A stretch of DNA of 37,898 nt from Bacillota bacterium (GCA_012522335.1 JAAYKP010000093.1:1-37898), one strand, 5' to 3'. Counted from the stretch's first letter, positions 29,236 through 37,898 are shown. Notes: generated from the sequence alone by a model not told the origin. Made by a program: numbers and translations.

Positions 29236-29802
29236 CTACCCATTTTCCTTTGTTTTACAGCTCAAGCAAAATGTTTCGCGCGCAGTCTGAATTAGCGGCA
29301 GACCGCACTGCTTACAGCTGGGACTGCCTTGCTTTATTACCCATTTTTGATACTTTTTCTGAGCCATAAACAGTGTACGCATACTATTTTGTAAATCCAG
29401 CGGTAAGTCAGTCCCGGCAAAAGCTGCTTCAATACTGCTCAGTTCCTGCTGCTCCAAGCTTATCTGCCGCCAGTTCCGGTTACCACCCTGATTATCTTTT
29501 TTTACCTGCGGCTGCTGCAGCTTTCCCACCTGAAAACGCACATCTTTTAAAACTCTCGTTTTGACAGCACGCTGCAGCTTACGCATGATGTGGCGTTTTT
29601 GTAAGGTAAGATGCTGTGCCCACACTGAATCGCAGACACGTACCAGCAGTATGCCGTTCTCAAAAGCAAAGGCTTCAGTTTTCCTGGCAATCACTTCCCC
29701 CACAACTTCACTCCAGGCGTCAATCAGCAGCTGCCCTTTGATCTTTTTGGCGGAAGGCAGACGGTTTAATGTTTGCTCAAGAATTTGCGCTATGGGTATC
29801 AT
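29236..29802 (-). CDS. DUF721 protein with C-terminal zinc ribbon (DciA-like)
   Basis: A 188-residue protein. Residues about 5-95 match the DUF721 domain (WSEVVGEVIARKTEAFAFEN, then ILLVRVCDSVWAQHLTLQKR). This domain defines DciA, which helps load the replicative helicase in bacteria without DnaC or DnaI, and its gene sits next to recF in Actinobacteria too. The C-terminus adds CKQCGLPLIQ and FCLSC, a four-cysteine zinc ribbon. The gene starts at ATG 29802 inside the end of recF (26-base overlap). A replication role is inferred from family and position; it is not shown by sequence alone. Confidence 0.8.
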   Translation of the reverse strand: MIPIAQILEQTLNRLPSAKKIKGQLLIDAWSEVVGEVIARKTEAFAFENGILLVRVCDSVWAQHLTLQKRHIMRKLQRAVKTRVLKDVRFQVGKLQQPQVKKDNQGGNRNWRQISLEQQELSSIEAAFAGTDLPLDLQNSMRTLFMAQKKYQKWVIKQGSPSCKQCGLPLIQTARETFCLSCKTKENG

Positions 29803-30910
29803 TCAGCCTCACCCTTCCCCTCTCTACCGTGAACAGTTTGCCTCGGTTCTGCATTAAACCCAACTTTTCCGCAGCCGTACCGGTGATGATTGTCTGCACT
29901 TTTTCTTCAATGGCAGCTACTAACAGCTGACGGCGCTGCTGATCAAGTTCTGAAAAAACATCATCTAAAAGCAGAATCGGAAACTCTCCGCTTTCACTTT
30001 TGATAAATTCAATTTCTGCCAGTTTTAAGGCCAACATCAAAGTACGCTGCTGTCCCTGTGACGCGTAAAGACGGGCGTTTTTTTCATTAATGGCAAACAA
30101 GATATCATCGCGGTGGGGACCCAGCAAAGTTTGCCCCAACCTACATTCCGCGGCAGCCTGTTTCTCTAAAGCCTGGGCAAACAAAGCCTCCAAATTTGTG
30201 TTTGGCGCAGTTACCTCCTCACCAAGGCTGGAAAGGTAGTGGACAGTCAGTGTTTCTTTCCTGCCGGTCAGACTGCGGTGTGCTAAACGTGCCAGTAAAC
30301 CTAAACGGTGTATGGCAAACTTTCTTTTAGCCATCACCTTACTGCCTTGCTTAACTAACTGTTCATTCCAGCTTGCCAGCTCCGCGGAATGCAGTATTTT
30401 TGCGCCTTGAGTTTTTAACAGCTGGTTGCGTTGGCGCAATATTTGCTGATAGCGGCTTAAATCCTGCTCGTACAGGGGTGAGATTTTACCGATTAATTCA
30501 TCAAAAAATTTACGCCGCAGCTGCGGAGAACCTTTAACAACAGCCAAATCTTCCGGCGTAAATAAGACAGGAATTATTCTCCCCACATACTCAGTACGTG
30601 ATAATTCTACTCCGTTACAAAAATATTTTTTCTTTTTTGTCTGCAGGTCGTAGCTGAGGCGCAGCTTCTGCCGCTGCTGCTGCAGCTGTATACCTACCTG
30701 CACCGTACAGGCTTCACTTCCCCAGCGTACCAGTTCTTCTTCATTCCGGGTGCGAAAGGAACGTCCTAAAGCCGCATAATTGATCGCTTCCAAAAGGTTA
30801 GTTTTGCCCTGCGCATTAGCTCCCACAAAAATGTTTAAATAGGCATCCAGTGCCAGTTCTATATACTGGTAATTGCGGAAGTTGTGTAACACAAGAGTTT
30901 CAACACGCAA
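29777..30910 (-). CDS. recF: DNA replication and repair protein RecF
   Basis: SMC-like ATPase that loads RecA at gaps with RecO and RecR. The 377-residue protein has Walker A GANAQGKTN (30-38), the signature near GQQRTLMLALKLAE, and Walker B PILLLDDVFSELD. It begins MRVETLVLHNFRNY, the family's typical start. It follows dnaN by 22 bases and overlaps the DUF721 gene, so it is probably in the dnaA-dnaN transcript. Confidence 0.97.
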   Translation of the reverse strand: MRVETLVLHNFRNYQYIELALDAYLNIFVGANAQGKTNLLEAINYAALGRSFRTRNEEELVRWGSEACTVQVGIQLQQQRQKLRLSYDLQTKKKKYFCNGVELSRTEYVGRIIPVLFTPEDLAVVKGSPQLRRKFFDELIGKISPLYEQDLSRYQQILRQRNQLLKTQGAKILHSAELASWNEQLVKQGSKVMAKRKFAIHRLGLLARLAHRSLTGRKETLTVHYLSSLGEEVTAPNTNLEALFAQALEKQAAAECRLGQTLLGPHRDDILFAINEKNARLYASQGQQRTLMLALKLAEIEFIKSESGEFPILLLDDVFSELDQQRRQLLVAAIEEKVQTIITGTAAEKLGLMQNRGKLFTVERGRVRLNDTHSANS

Positions 30911-30932
30911 AATACTGCTCCTTTGCTCAATA

Positions 30933-32036
30933 CTAGCTAATTCTTACCGGTAGAACAAGATATAAGTAATTATCAGCCAAGGAATCCTTCAGAATAAAGG
31001 GTTGATTGGGTCCCGTTATTTCAATCAGACACTGTTCACCCTCAACAATTTTCAGCATGTCCAGTATAAAACGAGCATTAAAGGCAATTTCTACCCCTTC
31101 CCCCGTTAACTCAAGGGGCACCACTTCCTGTATTTTACCGTATTTAGAAGCAGCACGAATCACCATTGCCTCGTGATTAAGGGAAAAGCGTAAAACATGA
31201 TTGCTTCCCTCTGCTAACAGTGAAGCTCTTTCTACCGCTTGTGTAAAAGCTGCTGTGTCCAGGACAGCGGTACCGATAAAAGATTTGGGAATGACGCGGT
31301 TGATCTGAGGATAGTTTTCATCTATTAAACGTGAAGAAATACAGGTATTACGACAGTAAAGAAACAGTTGGTTTTGTATCACTGCCGCTTCAATGATTGC
31401 TTCCTCATCTGTTATGACCCGCAGTACCTCCTGCAGATTTTTTCCCGGAACCAGAAAATCTGCCGTGCTATTGCTCTGCACAGTACAGCTGGTGGTAGCT
31501 AAACGAAAGGTATCGGAAGCAGCTAACGTCAGGGTTTCATGAGCTAAGGAAAAGAATACACCAACAAAGGCCGGTTTTCCTTCATCGTGGGAAACGGCAA
31601 ATAAAGTTTGCCTTAAGGCACGGCGCAAATCTGCCGCTTTAATTTTAAAACTGCATTGTGCCAATTCAGGCTGTTGTTCAGGAAAAAGCGGATAATCTTC
31701 TGCGCTGAGGCCGTAAATCTGAAATTCAGCCGGGGGGCTGGAAATTAAAGTAGCGAAATTTTCAGGGTTAATCTCAAGCTCCACAGTATCTCCCGGCAGA
31801 TGGCGGATAATCTCAACGATTTTCCCCGGTAAAACAACTTTACCAGTCTCGCGGTGTGGTGCTGTAAAGTAAGTTTGTATACCTAACTCCAGATTGGTGG
31901 CAGTTAAAGTGATTTTTTCACCGTCACCTTCCAACAGAACACCTTCCAGGACAGGATTAACACTTCTGACCGGAATAGCTTTGGCCACAACCTGCAGATG
32001 ATCAGACAAAAGTTGCTTCGGAATAGAAAGACGCAC
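30933..32036 (-). CDS. dnaN: DNA polymerase III sliding clamp (beta subunit)
   Basis: Ring-shaped processivity clamp for the replicative polymerase and other DNA enzymes. The 367-residue protein has the three repeated clamp domains and ends in the conserved YLVLPVRIS, which forms part of the partner-binding pocket. The start is GTG 32036 (MRLSIPKQLL), preceded by GGGGTG. The gap to dnaA (312 bases) contains the unwinding region of the origin. A TATAAG near 32064-32069 might be a dnaN -10, but no convincing -35 is seen. Confidence 0.97.
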   Translation of the reverse strand: MRLSIPKQLLSDHLQVVAKAIPVRSVNPVLEGVLLEGDGEKITLTATNLELGIQTYFTAPHRETGKVVLPGKIVEIIRHLPGDTVELEINPENFATLISSPPAEFQIYGLSAEDYPLFPEQQPELAQCSFKIKAADLRRALRQTLFAVSHDEGKPAFVGVFFSLAHETLTLAASDTFRLATTSCTVQSNSTADFLVPGKNLQEVLRVITDEEAIIEAAVIQNQLFLYCRNTCISSRLIDENYPQINRVIPKSFIGTAVLDTAAFTQAVERASLLAEGSNHVLRFSLNHEAMVIRAASKYGKIQEVVPLELTGEGVEIAFNARFILDMLKIVEGEQCLIEITGPNQPFILKDSLADNYLYLVLPVRIS

Positions 32037-32139
32037 TGAAAAACACCCCGTTTTTTGTTTTTTCTTATATTGAAAAAATGCTGTCTCAAAAAAATTTAAG
32101 CAAAAAATCTAACTGGCCGGCATAAATAACTACTATCTG

Positions 32140-32354
32140 CATATATATATTATTTTTAGTAGATTTAGTATTAGGGGTTGGGGATAGTGGGCATAACTAA
32201 GTTAAAGCCAGGCCGCATCAGCTTTGAGCGTTGTGGATAAGGGTGGGGATAAGGCAGGACAGCTTATCCACTGCATCCACAGCAGTAAAAAATTTATCAA
32301 ATAATCCAGAGTCAATCAACAAAATATACGCAAGTTATCCACATGTTATCAACA
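32140..32354. other. oriC, dnaA-dnaN side: DnaA boxes and unwinding region
   Basis: DnaA boxes are at 32232-32240 (TGTGGATAA), 32264-32272 (TTATCCACT), 32335-32343 (TTATCCACA) and 32346-32354 (TTATCAACA). A degenerate box, TGGGGATAG, is at 32179-32187 in a GC-rich stretch. Next come TAG trinucleotides (32157-32174) and an AT tract (32140-32156). From dnaA towards dnaN the order is boxes, GC cluster, trios, AT tract, as in the Bacillus subtilis unwinding site. Confidence 0.85.
32157..32174 (+). other. DnaA-trio-like element
   Basis: The plus strand reads TAG-TAG-ATT-TAG-TAT-TAG. Read 3' to 5' from the DnaA boxes this is GAT-TAT-GAT-TTA-GAT-GAT, matching the known DnaA-trio pattern onto which a DnaA filament extends to melt the origin. 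Confidence 0.6.
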
Positions 32355-33716
32355 ACTGTTAATTTTTTCAGTCAGCTGGTCCACAATACTCTGCAGTTGT
32401 CGGTTTTTCTTCAGATCAATCGTAATTTTTTTGTGAGCATGCATCACGGTTGTATGATCCCGCCCACCAAATTCTTCACCTATTTTCGGCAAAGAGGAAT
32501 CAGTAAGTTCCCGTGCTAAATACATGGCGATTTGCCGCGGCAAAGCAACATTTTTCGTGCGCTTCTTCGCTTTCAGTTCATCTACCCTGAGGGCAAAATG
32601 TTCCGCCGTTACTTTTTGTATTTTTTCAATGGTGATGATTTTTGGTTTTTCGTACGCAGCAATAATACTCTGCAGTGTTTCCTGGGCTAAGGGAACATCA
32701 ATTTTACGTTTTGTTAAGGAGGAATAAGCAATAACCCGAATAAATGCTCCTTCCAGTTCACGAATATTAGTAACAATATTGTTGGCAATGTAAAGAATTA
32801 CATCATCATCCATACTGATATTTTCGGAACTGGCTTTTTTACGTAAAATAGCAATACGGGTTTCCAGGTCAGGAGGCTGAATATCAGTGATTAATCCCCA
32901 TTCAAAGCGGGAACGCAAACGATCTTCCAGGGTAGGTATTTCTTTTGGCGGTCGGTCACTGGAGATGATTATTTGCTTGTTGCTTTCATGTAGAGCATTA
33001 AAGGTATGAAAAAATTCTTCCTGTGTTGTTTCTTTTCCCGCCAAAAATTGAATATCATCAATTAAGAGCACATCAATGGTACGGTATTTATTGCGGAAGG
33101 CCTCGGTTTTATTATCACGAATGGAATTAATAAATTCGTTTGTAAACTTCTCTGAGGAAAGATACATTACCCGGTAAGAAGGCGTGTTGTTGATAACATG
33201 ATGACCGATGGCATGCATGAGGTGTGTTTTACCGAGACCGACACCGCCATAAATGAAAAGAGGATTATAAGCTCGTGCCGGTGCTTCGGAAACGGCCAAG
33301 GCTGCCGCATGGGCAAAACGGTTGCTGTTACCGATCACAAACGTATCAAATGTATATTTGGGGTTTAGCCATGCTGTGGATAATGGTACAGAATGAACAG
33401 GAGCAGCCGGCGGTGAAGTCACCGTCTCCTCTTGCGTAAAAATTGTTTGTTCATCTTCGTTAACAGGTGGCGTCACAAAGTGAACACGAAAGTTTTCGTT
33501 CCCCACTACCTCCTGCAGGGCACTGGTAATTAAATCAGCATAACGGCCCTGTACCCAATCTTTAGTAAATTCATTAGGTACGCTGATAACTAATGAATCA
33601 TCGTTAATAGAAACAGGTTTTGTTGTTTTTAACCAAGTTTCAAAACTCGGTTTACTCATTTTTTCTTCAATTTGATCCAGGGTAGCCTGCCAGATATCCA
33701 GCAGTTGATAATCCAT
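32349..33716 (-). CDS. dnaA: Chromosomal replication initiator DnaA
   Basis: AAA+ ATPase that binds DnaA boxes and opens the origin. The start is ATG 33716 with AAGGAGG eight bases upstream ([10 protein letters not shown]), giving 455 residues; an upstream in-frame Met lacks a ribosome site. Domain I is at about 1-80 and a variable linker at 85-115. The AAA+ domain has Walker A GGVGLGKT (157-164) and Walker [11 protein letters not shown]. The C-terminal DNA-binding domain carries the signature [15 protein letters not shown]. Boxes lie on both sides of the gene, one just upstream of its promoter, suggesting autoregulation. Confidence 0.98.
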   Translation of the reverse strand: MDYQLLDIWQATLDQIEEKMSKPSFETWLKTTKPVSINDDSLVISVPNEFTKDWVQGRYADLITSALQEVVGNENFRVHFVTPPVNEDEQTIFTQEETVTSPPAAPVHSVPLSTAWLNPKYTFDTFVIGNSNRFAHAAALAVSEAPARAYNPLFIYGGVGLGKTHLMHAIGHHVINNTPSYRVMYLSSEKFTNEFINSIRDNKTEAFRNKYRTIDVLLIDDIQFLAGKETTQEEFFHTFNALHESNKQIIISSDRPPKEIPTLEDRLRSRFEWGLITDIQPPDLETRIAILRKKASSENISMDDDVILYIANNIVTNIRELEGAFIRVIAYSSLTKRKIDVPLAQETLQSIIAAYEKPKIITIEKIQKVTAEHFALRVDELKAKKRTKNVALPRQIAMYLARELTDSSLPKIGEEFGGRDHTTVMHAHKKITIDLKKNRQLQSIVDQLTEKINSC

Positions 33717-33824
33717 TACATGATCCTCCTTAAAAAGGCTGCATTTACAGTTGCCGGCTGCCAACCCTTACTGCGGCATAGCTGAACAAAGCTGCCAAGG
33801 CAAATTTGCGCAGCTTAGAGCAAC

Positions 33825-33853
33825 ATTTTATCATCACTGCAGAAAGTTATTAA
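33825..33853 (-). promoter_or_regulatory. Candidate dnaA promoter
   Basis: On the minus strand TTAATA (33848-33853) and an extended -10 TGATAAAAT (TAAAAT at 33825-33830) have 17-base spacing, about 100 bases before the dnaA start. A perfect DnaA box (33858-33866) touches the upstream side, a good position for self-repression. Confidence 0.5.
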
Positions 33854-33857
33854 GAAT

Positions 33858-34048
33858 TTATCCACAGATTACAGCTGGCAAAAGGCTAAATAATTAGCCT
33901 AAAAGCAGACTTATCCACATTTTTGCCCCCTTGTCCACATAATCTGTGGATAATATGTAAAAAAGCCGCATAATAGGGCTTTAATTTAGCATAAAACAGC
34001 AGTTTTTCAACAGAGCTGACAAAAAAGTTATCCACAACTTTATTCACA
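33858..34048. other. oriC, dnaA-rpmH side: DnaA box cluster
   Basis: Boxes: TTATCCACA at 33858-33866, 33911-33919 and 34028-34036; TGTGGATAA at 33945-33953; near matches TTGTCCACA (33931-33939) and TTATTCACA (34040-34048). From 34049 to 34320 the gap is AT-rich and holds no gene I can support. Confidence 0.88.
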
Positions 34049-34320
34049 ACTGTAGTCATAACGGCTGTTAGTGCACACTGCTGTGAGCTGAAGATATTTT
34101 AATAAAAAATAACCCAGATATGTATAATTTGTAAAAATTTTACTTTTATAAGGTTAATGTGATAACCACTAGCTGCAGGGTACAGCATAGCAGTTAAAAA
34201 AAGAGACTTATAAATATCGCCAGGTTACCATTCTTATCTTAACAAAATCTGGCGCCTGCCGCAATAGTGATTGTTGCTGAATGCCGCTGGACAGGGGGGA
34301 TAGGGGTGCAGTATCTTCCC

Positions 34321-34349
34321 TTGACAGTAAAAGATGGAGAAGTTATAAT
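34321..34349 (+). promoter_or_regulatory. Consensus SigA promoter of rpmH
   Basis: Perfect TTGACA (34321-34326) and TATAAT (34344-34349) with 17-base spacing. The transcript has a leader of about 150 bases before rpmH, including a 10-base tandem repeat, AAAGCGCACT, at 34434-34453. Confidence 0.9.
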
Positions 34350-34510
34350 CGTTTTGATATGGGGTTTTACACTGTTGAGAAAATAGCTGCACAAATCGCG
34401 GATGCGGCGGAAGAGATCTCGGCAGCCAGTAGGAAAGCGCACTAAAGCGCACTGGAAAAAAGAACTTACCCATCTATGTTTACTGCTAACTGAAACAGGA
34501 GGTGTAATTA

Positions 34511-34645
34511 ATGAAGCGCACATACCAACCAAAAGTTAGAAAAAGAAAAAAACTGCATGGTTTCCGGAAACGGATGTCTACTGCAGCCGGACGTTTGGTA
34601 ATCAAAAGAAGAAGGGCTAAAGGGAGAAAGAGACTATCGGCATAA
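34511..34645 (+). CDS. rpmH: Ribosomal protein L34
   Basis: A 44-residue, very basic protein of the large ribosomal subunit, [20 protein letters not shown] at the start and ending in KGRKRLSA. Length and sequence match bacterial L34. AGGAGG lies about nine bases before the ATG. It heads the conserved rpmH-rnpA-yidD-yidC-jag order and is separated from rnpA by 14 bases. A consensus promoter upstream suits its high expression. Confidence 0.98.
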   Translation: MKRTYQPKVRKRKKLHGFRKRMSTAAGRLVIKRRRAKGRKRLSA

Positions 34646-34659
34646 AGCGGGTAGGAACA

Positions 34660-35007
34660 GTGAAAAAGAACGGTCGTATCCGTAAAAACAGTGAATACCA
34701 GCGTGTTTTTGCTCAGGGCAGCTCCACAGCAACCAAAGCACTTGTTCTTTATCAGCTGCCAAACACCGGTAATATTAATCGTACTGGTTTTATTGTCAGT
34801 AAAAAAATAGGTAATGCGGTTACGCGTAATCGCATTAGAAGATTGCTCAGGGAGGCTTACCGTTTGTATGCTGCAGATTTAGTGCAGGGAAGGGACCTAG
34901 TATTCATTGCCAGAACCCGGGCAGCTAATTTTGATTATCAACAGGCCGCCACAGCAATGAAGCAGATTTTAAAGAAAGGCGGTCTGTTTTCAGTTAAAAG
35001 CAATTAA
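34660..35007 (+). CDS. rnpA: Ribonuclease P protein component
   Basis: Protein subunit that helps the RNase P RNA cleave 5' leaders from pre-tRNAs. The 115-residue protein starts at a GTG (34660) with TAGGA just upstream. The signature RNR motif is [18 protein letters not shown]. The start [20 protein letters not shown] is typical. Co-transcribed with rpmH; yidD follows after 19 bases. Confidence 0.97.
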   Translation: MKKNGRIRKNSEYQRVFAQGSSTATKALVLYQLPNTGNINRTGFIVSKKIGNAVTRNRIRRLLREAYRLYAADLVQGRDLVFIARTRAANFDYQQAATAMKQILKKGGLFSVKSN

Positions 35008-35026
35008 GAAAGATACAGGTGAGGGT

Positions 35027-35260
35027 ATGAAACGGCTGCTGCTTTTTTTGCTCCGCTGTTACAGAAAATTTTTGTCACCTCTTAAAAAACCCAGTTGTCG
35101 TTTTACACCAACCTGTTCACAATATGCCATGGAGGCAATTGAGCAGTATGGCGCTGCTAAAGGGGTGTGGCTGACGCTTAAACGCTTAAGTCGCTGTCAC
35201 CCTTTCCACCCCGGCGGGTATGATCCAGTGGATGAACACGAAAAGGAGGCCAAGGAATGA
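35027..35260 (+). CDS. yidD: Membrane protein insertion efficiency factor YidD
   Basis: A 77-residue protein that assists YidC-dependent insertion at the inner face of the membrane. The N-terminus is an amphipathic/hydrophobic helix ([16 protein letters not shown]) and the family core is [19 protein letters not shown], followed by [12 protein letters not shown]. It overlaps yidC by 4 bases (ATGA). Confidence 0.95.
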   Translation: MKRLLLFLLRCYRKFLSPLKKPSCRFTPTCSQYAMEAIEQYGAAKGVWLTLKRLSRCHPFHPGGYDPVDEHEKEAKE

Positions 35261-35928
35261 TTGCGGCCATTATAGATGTCTTAAATTCTATGTTACTGGC
35301 AATAAATGATTTTACGCACAATTACGGATTATCTATCATTGTTTTGACAATCCTGGTGCGCTTAATTATGTGGCCCTTAATGAGTAAGCAGTTGGCTTCA
35401 GCCAAAGCGATGCAGGAGATACAGCCTGAACTGAAAAAGATTCAGGAAAAGTATAAGCATGATACAGAAAAATTAAATCAGGCGACAATGGAGTTATGGC
35501 AAAAACATAAAATTAACCCGGCTGCAGGCTGCCTGCCGCTGTTGATTCAGCTGCCCATTTTATTTGCCATGTTTAGGATGCTGCAGTCACCACCAACCAT
35601 TGATCCGCAGCAGTATTTTCTCTTGGGTATAGATATGCGTGTCGCTCTGCAGACAACGGTAGAAGGAGCGACAGTCTGGCAGCAGCATCCAGGTTACTGG
35701 ATTTTAGTGCTCCTATCCGGAGCGACTACTTTTCTGCAGCAAAAACTAACCATGACGGATCCATCACAAAAAATGATGATGGCAGTGATGCCGCTGATGC
35801 TTCTCTATTTCAGTCTGCGTTTTCCTGCAGGTTTGGTACTCTACTGGGTTGTTAACAATTTGCTCTCCCTGGCGCAGCATTTGTTAATTCATCGACAACC
35901 AGCGAAGGGAGCGGTACAGGAACAATGA
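35257..35928 (+). CDS. yidC: Membrane protein insertase YidC/Oxa1
   Basis: Inserts and folds membrane proteins, alone or with Sec. At 223 residues it is the short Gram-positive form without the periplasmic P1 domain. Unlike most Bacillus SpoIIIJ/YqjG proteins it shows no lipobox: it begins [19 protein letters not shown]. The groove arginine is Arg35 in [11 protein letters not shown], a cytoplasmic coiled-coil hairpin spans about 45-90, and four more helices follow. It overlaps yidD and jag by 4 bases each. Confidence 0.95.
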   Translation: MIAAIIDVLNSMLLAINDFTHNYGLSIIVLTILVRLIMWPLMSKQLASAKAMQEIQPELKKIQEKYKHDTEKLNQATMELWQKHKINPAAGCLPLLIQLPILFAMFRMLQSPPTIDPQQYFLLGIDMRVALQTTVEGATVWQQHPGYWILVLLSGATTFLQQKLTMTDPSQKMMMAVMPLMLLYFSLRFPAGLVLYWVVNNLLSLAQHLLIHRQPAKGAVQEQ

Positions 35929-36545
35929 AAGTTGTAGAAGCAACAGGCAGGACAGTAGAAGAAGCAACACAAAAGGCTTTAGCGGAGATTGACCTACCCA
36001 TTGAACGGGTAAAGGTAGAGGTGGTTACCGAACCTAGTGCAGGTCTTTTTGGTTTGATCGGTTCAAAACAGGCTCGTGTTCGTCTGACAGAAAAAATTAG
36101 CCCGGCTCTGTTTATGTGTGATTTTTTAGAACAAATGATTGCCAGAATGGGATTAACCGCTGAGGTTGAAGTCGAGCAGACAGAAGAAATCTTAAAATTA
36201 AGTGTGAATGGCAGCAAGATGGGCATACTAATCGGGAAACGTGGACAGACCCTGAATGCTCTGCAGTATCTGTTAAGTGTAATTTATCATAAAAAGTTTC
36301 CTGGACAGGATGGGCGCCTGCTCCTCGATGTGGAAAACTATCGTGAGAAAAGAGAAGAAACTTTGCGTACTTTAGCGCAAAATTTGGCCAAAAAGGCTGT
36401 CCGTACGCAGAGAGAAGTTGTGCTGGAGCCCATGACTCCACAGGAAAGACGTATTATCCATACAGCACTCCAGGAGCATACTTCAGTAACGACTTATAGT
36501 CAAGGTAGTGAGCCGTATCGTAAAGTTGTGATTGCGCCAAAATAA
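35925..36545 (+). CDS. jag: RNA-binding protein Jag (KhpB/EloR)
   Basis: A 206-residue protein with the Jag N-terminal domain (about 1-52, including EPSAGLFGLIGSKQARVRL), a KH domain (about 75-150, GxxG loop in LIGKRGQTLNALQYL) and an R3H domain near the C-terminus (MTPQERRIIHTALQEH). In streptococci the homologue EloR/KhpB controls cell elongation with KhpA. Linked to yidC in most Firmicutes. A strong terminator follows directly. Confidence 0.95.
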   Translation: MKVVEATGRTVEEATQKALAEIDLPIERVKVEVVTEPSAGLFGLIGSKQARVRLTEKISPALFMCDFLEQMIARMGLTAEVEVEQTEEILKLSVNGSKMGILIGKRGQTLNALQYLLSVIYHKKFPGQDGRLLLDVENYREKREETLRTLAQNLAKKAVRTQREVVLEPMTPQERRIIHTALQEHTSVTTYSQGSEPYRKVVIAPK

Positions 36546-36580
36546 AAAGCAGCCGCCGCCTCTCGGGCGGCGGCTTTTTT
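36545..36580 (+). terminator. Terminator of the rpmH-jag operon
   Basis: GCCGCCGCC-TCTCG-GGCGGCGGC with a T6 run, six bases after the jag stop: a 9-base-pair all-GC stem. Confidence 0.93.
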
Positions 36581-36668
36581 CAACTTAGTCAATAATCTGA
36601 CGGCACAAACATTTTGGCTGCAGTGTCTAAGACAGGAAAATGCAGTTAGGCCTGAAAGGGGAAAAAGC

Positions 36669-37898
36669 ATGTTTGAAGATACAATCGCCGCTATTTCCAC
36701 CCCACCGGGAGAAGGTGGAATTGGCATTGTCCGCATCAGCGGACCAAGGGCCGAAGAAATCGGTTTACAGATTTTTCGTTTTGCCAAGCAGCCTGACAAG
36801 CCGGTCAGTCATCGTCTTTATTATGGTCAAGTTATTAATCCTCACAATCAGCAGTTGATTGATGAAGCATTGATTTCCTTTATGCGTGCTCCCCATACCT
36901 TTACCCGGGAAGATGTGGTGGAAGTCAACTGCCACGGTGGCATTTTGCCCTTAAGTAAAACTTTAGAAGTTGTTTTGGCTGCCGGCGCGCGTCTGGCTGA
37001 ACCGGGTGAATTTACGCAGCGGGCTTTTCTTAACGGTCGTATTGATTTAGCCCAGGCGGAAGCCGTCATTCAGGTAATACGGGCTAAAACGGAAGCTGCC
37101 ATGCAGGTCGGGGTCAGGCAGCTGACAGGCCGTCTTTCGCAGGAAGTAGCTGCTGTGAGAAAAGATTTATTGGCTGTGCTGGCGCAGGCTGAAGCATCCA
37201 TTGATTTTCCCGAGCATCAGGATGTGGAAGATTTAACCCGGGAAGAAATTGCTGACCGTACCCAACAAGCAGTGGCTAAACTGGAGCGGCTGCTGTCCAC
37301 GGCGGATCAGGGCAGGATTCTGCGCGAAGGGCTCAGAACTGCCATTGTAGGCCTGCCGAATGTGGGTAAAAGTTCGCTGCTTAATGCTCTGCTGCGGGAA
37401 CAGCGGGCTATTGTGACGGCTATACCGGGCACGACACGGGATGTGCTGGAGGAAAGCATTAATCTGGGCGGAATCGCCCTGACTGTGCTTGATACGGCAG
37501 GCATTCGTGAAACACCGGATGAAATAGAAAGAATCGGTGTGGAGTTAAGTCATGCTGCCATGGCCAAAGCTGATCTCGTTTTATTTGTAGTTGATGTTAC
37601 AGAAGGACTTAATGAGGAAAATAAATTAATTCTGCAGGCAATTAATGATAAACCCTGTATTGTCATTGCCAATAAGATTGATTTATTGGCGGAGCCGCAA
37701 ACTGTACTTTCTGACCTGGAAAAGCAGCTGGCACCGCTGCCGCTGGTGCCTATGTCTGTTTTACATCAGCAGGGTTTACAGGAGTTAGAAGAGACAATTA
37801 TCCGCTATGTCTTTAAGGGAGCAGTAACGGCACCTGAATCGGTGCTGGTGACTACAACGAGGCATAAAAACGCGCTGCAAAAAGCGCGCCAGGCTTTA
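36669..37898 (+). CDS. mnmE: tRNA modification GTPase MnmE, C-terminus cut by window edge
   Basis: Works with MnmG to install the 5-carboxymethylaminomethyl group on wobble uridine 34 of certain tRNAs. The frame is open from ATG 36669 (MFEDTIAAISTPPGEGGIGI) to the edge, 410 residues of about 460. The N-terminal folate-binding domain covers about 1-118. In the inserted G domain G1 is GLPNVGKSS (228-236), Thr255-Thr256 lie in PGTTRD, G3 is DTAG (275-278) and G4 NKID (335-338). The C-terminal CxGK motif would lie past the edge. AAAGGGG precedes the start. A separate transcript from jag is likely because a terminator lies between them. Confidence 0.97.
   Translation, partial: MFEDTIAAISTPPGEGGIGIVRISGPRAEEIGLQIFRFAKQPDKPVSHRLYYGQVINPHNQQLIDEALISFMRAPHTFTREDVVEVNCHGGILPLSKTLEVVLAAGARLAEPGEFTQRAFLNGRIDLAQAEAVIQVIRAKTEAAMQVGVRQLTGRLSQEVAAVRKDLLAVLAQAEASIDFPEHQDVEDLTREEIADRTQQAVAKLERLLSTADQGRILREGLRTAIVGLPNVGKSSLLNALLREQRAIVTAIPGTTRDVLEESINLGGIALTVLDTAGIRETPDEIERIGVELSHAAMAKADLVLFVVDVTEGLNEENKLILQAINDKPCIVIANKIDLLAEPQTVLSDLEKQLAPLPLVPMSVLHQQGLQELEETIIRYVFKGAVTAPESVLVTTTRHKNALQKARQAL

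Noticed and set aside
32349-33764. Starting dnaA at the upstream in-frame Met (33764)
   Set aside because: The AAGGAGG site and family N-terminus place the start at 33716.
34234-34532. Two overlapping minus-strand open frames of 79 and 97 codons upstream of rpmH
   Set aside because: They cover the consensus rpmH promoter and leader, resemble no known family, and lack ribosome-binding sites.

Overview
The window is a chromosomal segment around the replication origin of a Gram-positive bacterium, most likely an anaerobic member of the Clostridia. Four things support this: the order dnaN-recF-DUF721-remB-gyrB-gyrA on one side of dnaA and rpmH-rnpA-yidD-yidC-jag-mnmE on the other; T-box leaders on serS and on a branched-chain amino acid operon; an FMN riboswitch on ribU; and a probable selenocysteine codon in a glutaredoxin. 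Nearly all genes point away from the origin near 32.1-34.1 kb, leftward on the minus strand and rightward on the plus strand. The one clear exception is a GDT1-family transporter at 1.5-2.1 kb. The window cuts serS at the left edge and mnmE at the right edge.

Left arm, from low to high coordinates, all minus strand unless noted: serS (partial) with a serine T-box; gdt1-like (plus); argS; a lipoprotein with a beta-propeller and two GerMN domains; a histidine kinase, an OmpR-type response regulator and a type 4 uracil-DNA glycosylase transcribed in the reverse of that order; pdxS; ddl; an EF-G paralogue; then the operon ilvE-ilvD-ilvB-ilvN-ilvC-leuC-leuD behind a T-box whose specifier reads CUC (leucine). 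leuA and leuB are absent from this operon.

Middle: between the ilv promoter and ribU lies a 76-codon gene that looks broken in a standard translation because an in-frame UGA replaces the first cysteine of a glutaredoxin CxxC motif. A hairpin just downstream of the UGA fits a bacterial SECIS element. I read it as a selenocysteine-containing glutaredoxin, the main unusual find here. Next come ribU with its FMN riboswitch, then a membrane-anchored FAD-binding protein directly downstream of gyrA.

Origin: dnaA is flanked by two clusters of DnaA boxes. The dnaA-dnaN gap has boxes, a GC-rich stretch, a DnaA-trio-like run (TAG repeats) and an AT-rich tract in the order known from Bacillus subtilis. 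The dnaA-rpmH gap has further boxes, a likely dnaA promoter and a full-consensus rpmH promoter. The right arm holds ribosome, RNase P, membrane insertion and tRNA modification genes.

Other points worth a look are PhoB-like direct repeats at the lipoprotein promoter just behind the two-component genes, two related hairpins between the ilv T-box and ilvE, an EF-G paralogue with Tyr in place of the catalytic His, and a flavoprotein that has lost the fumarate-reductase active-site residues. No tRNA or rRNA genes, CRISPR arrays, insertion sequences or prophage genes were seen.
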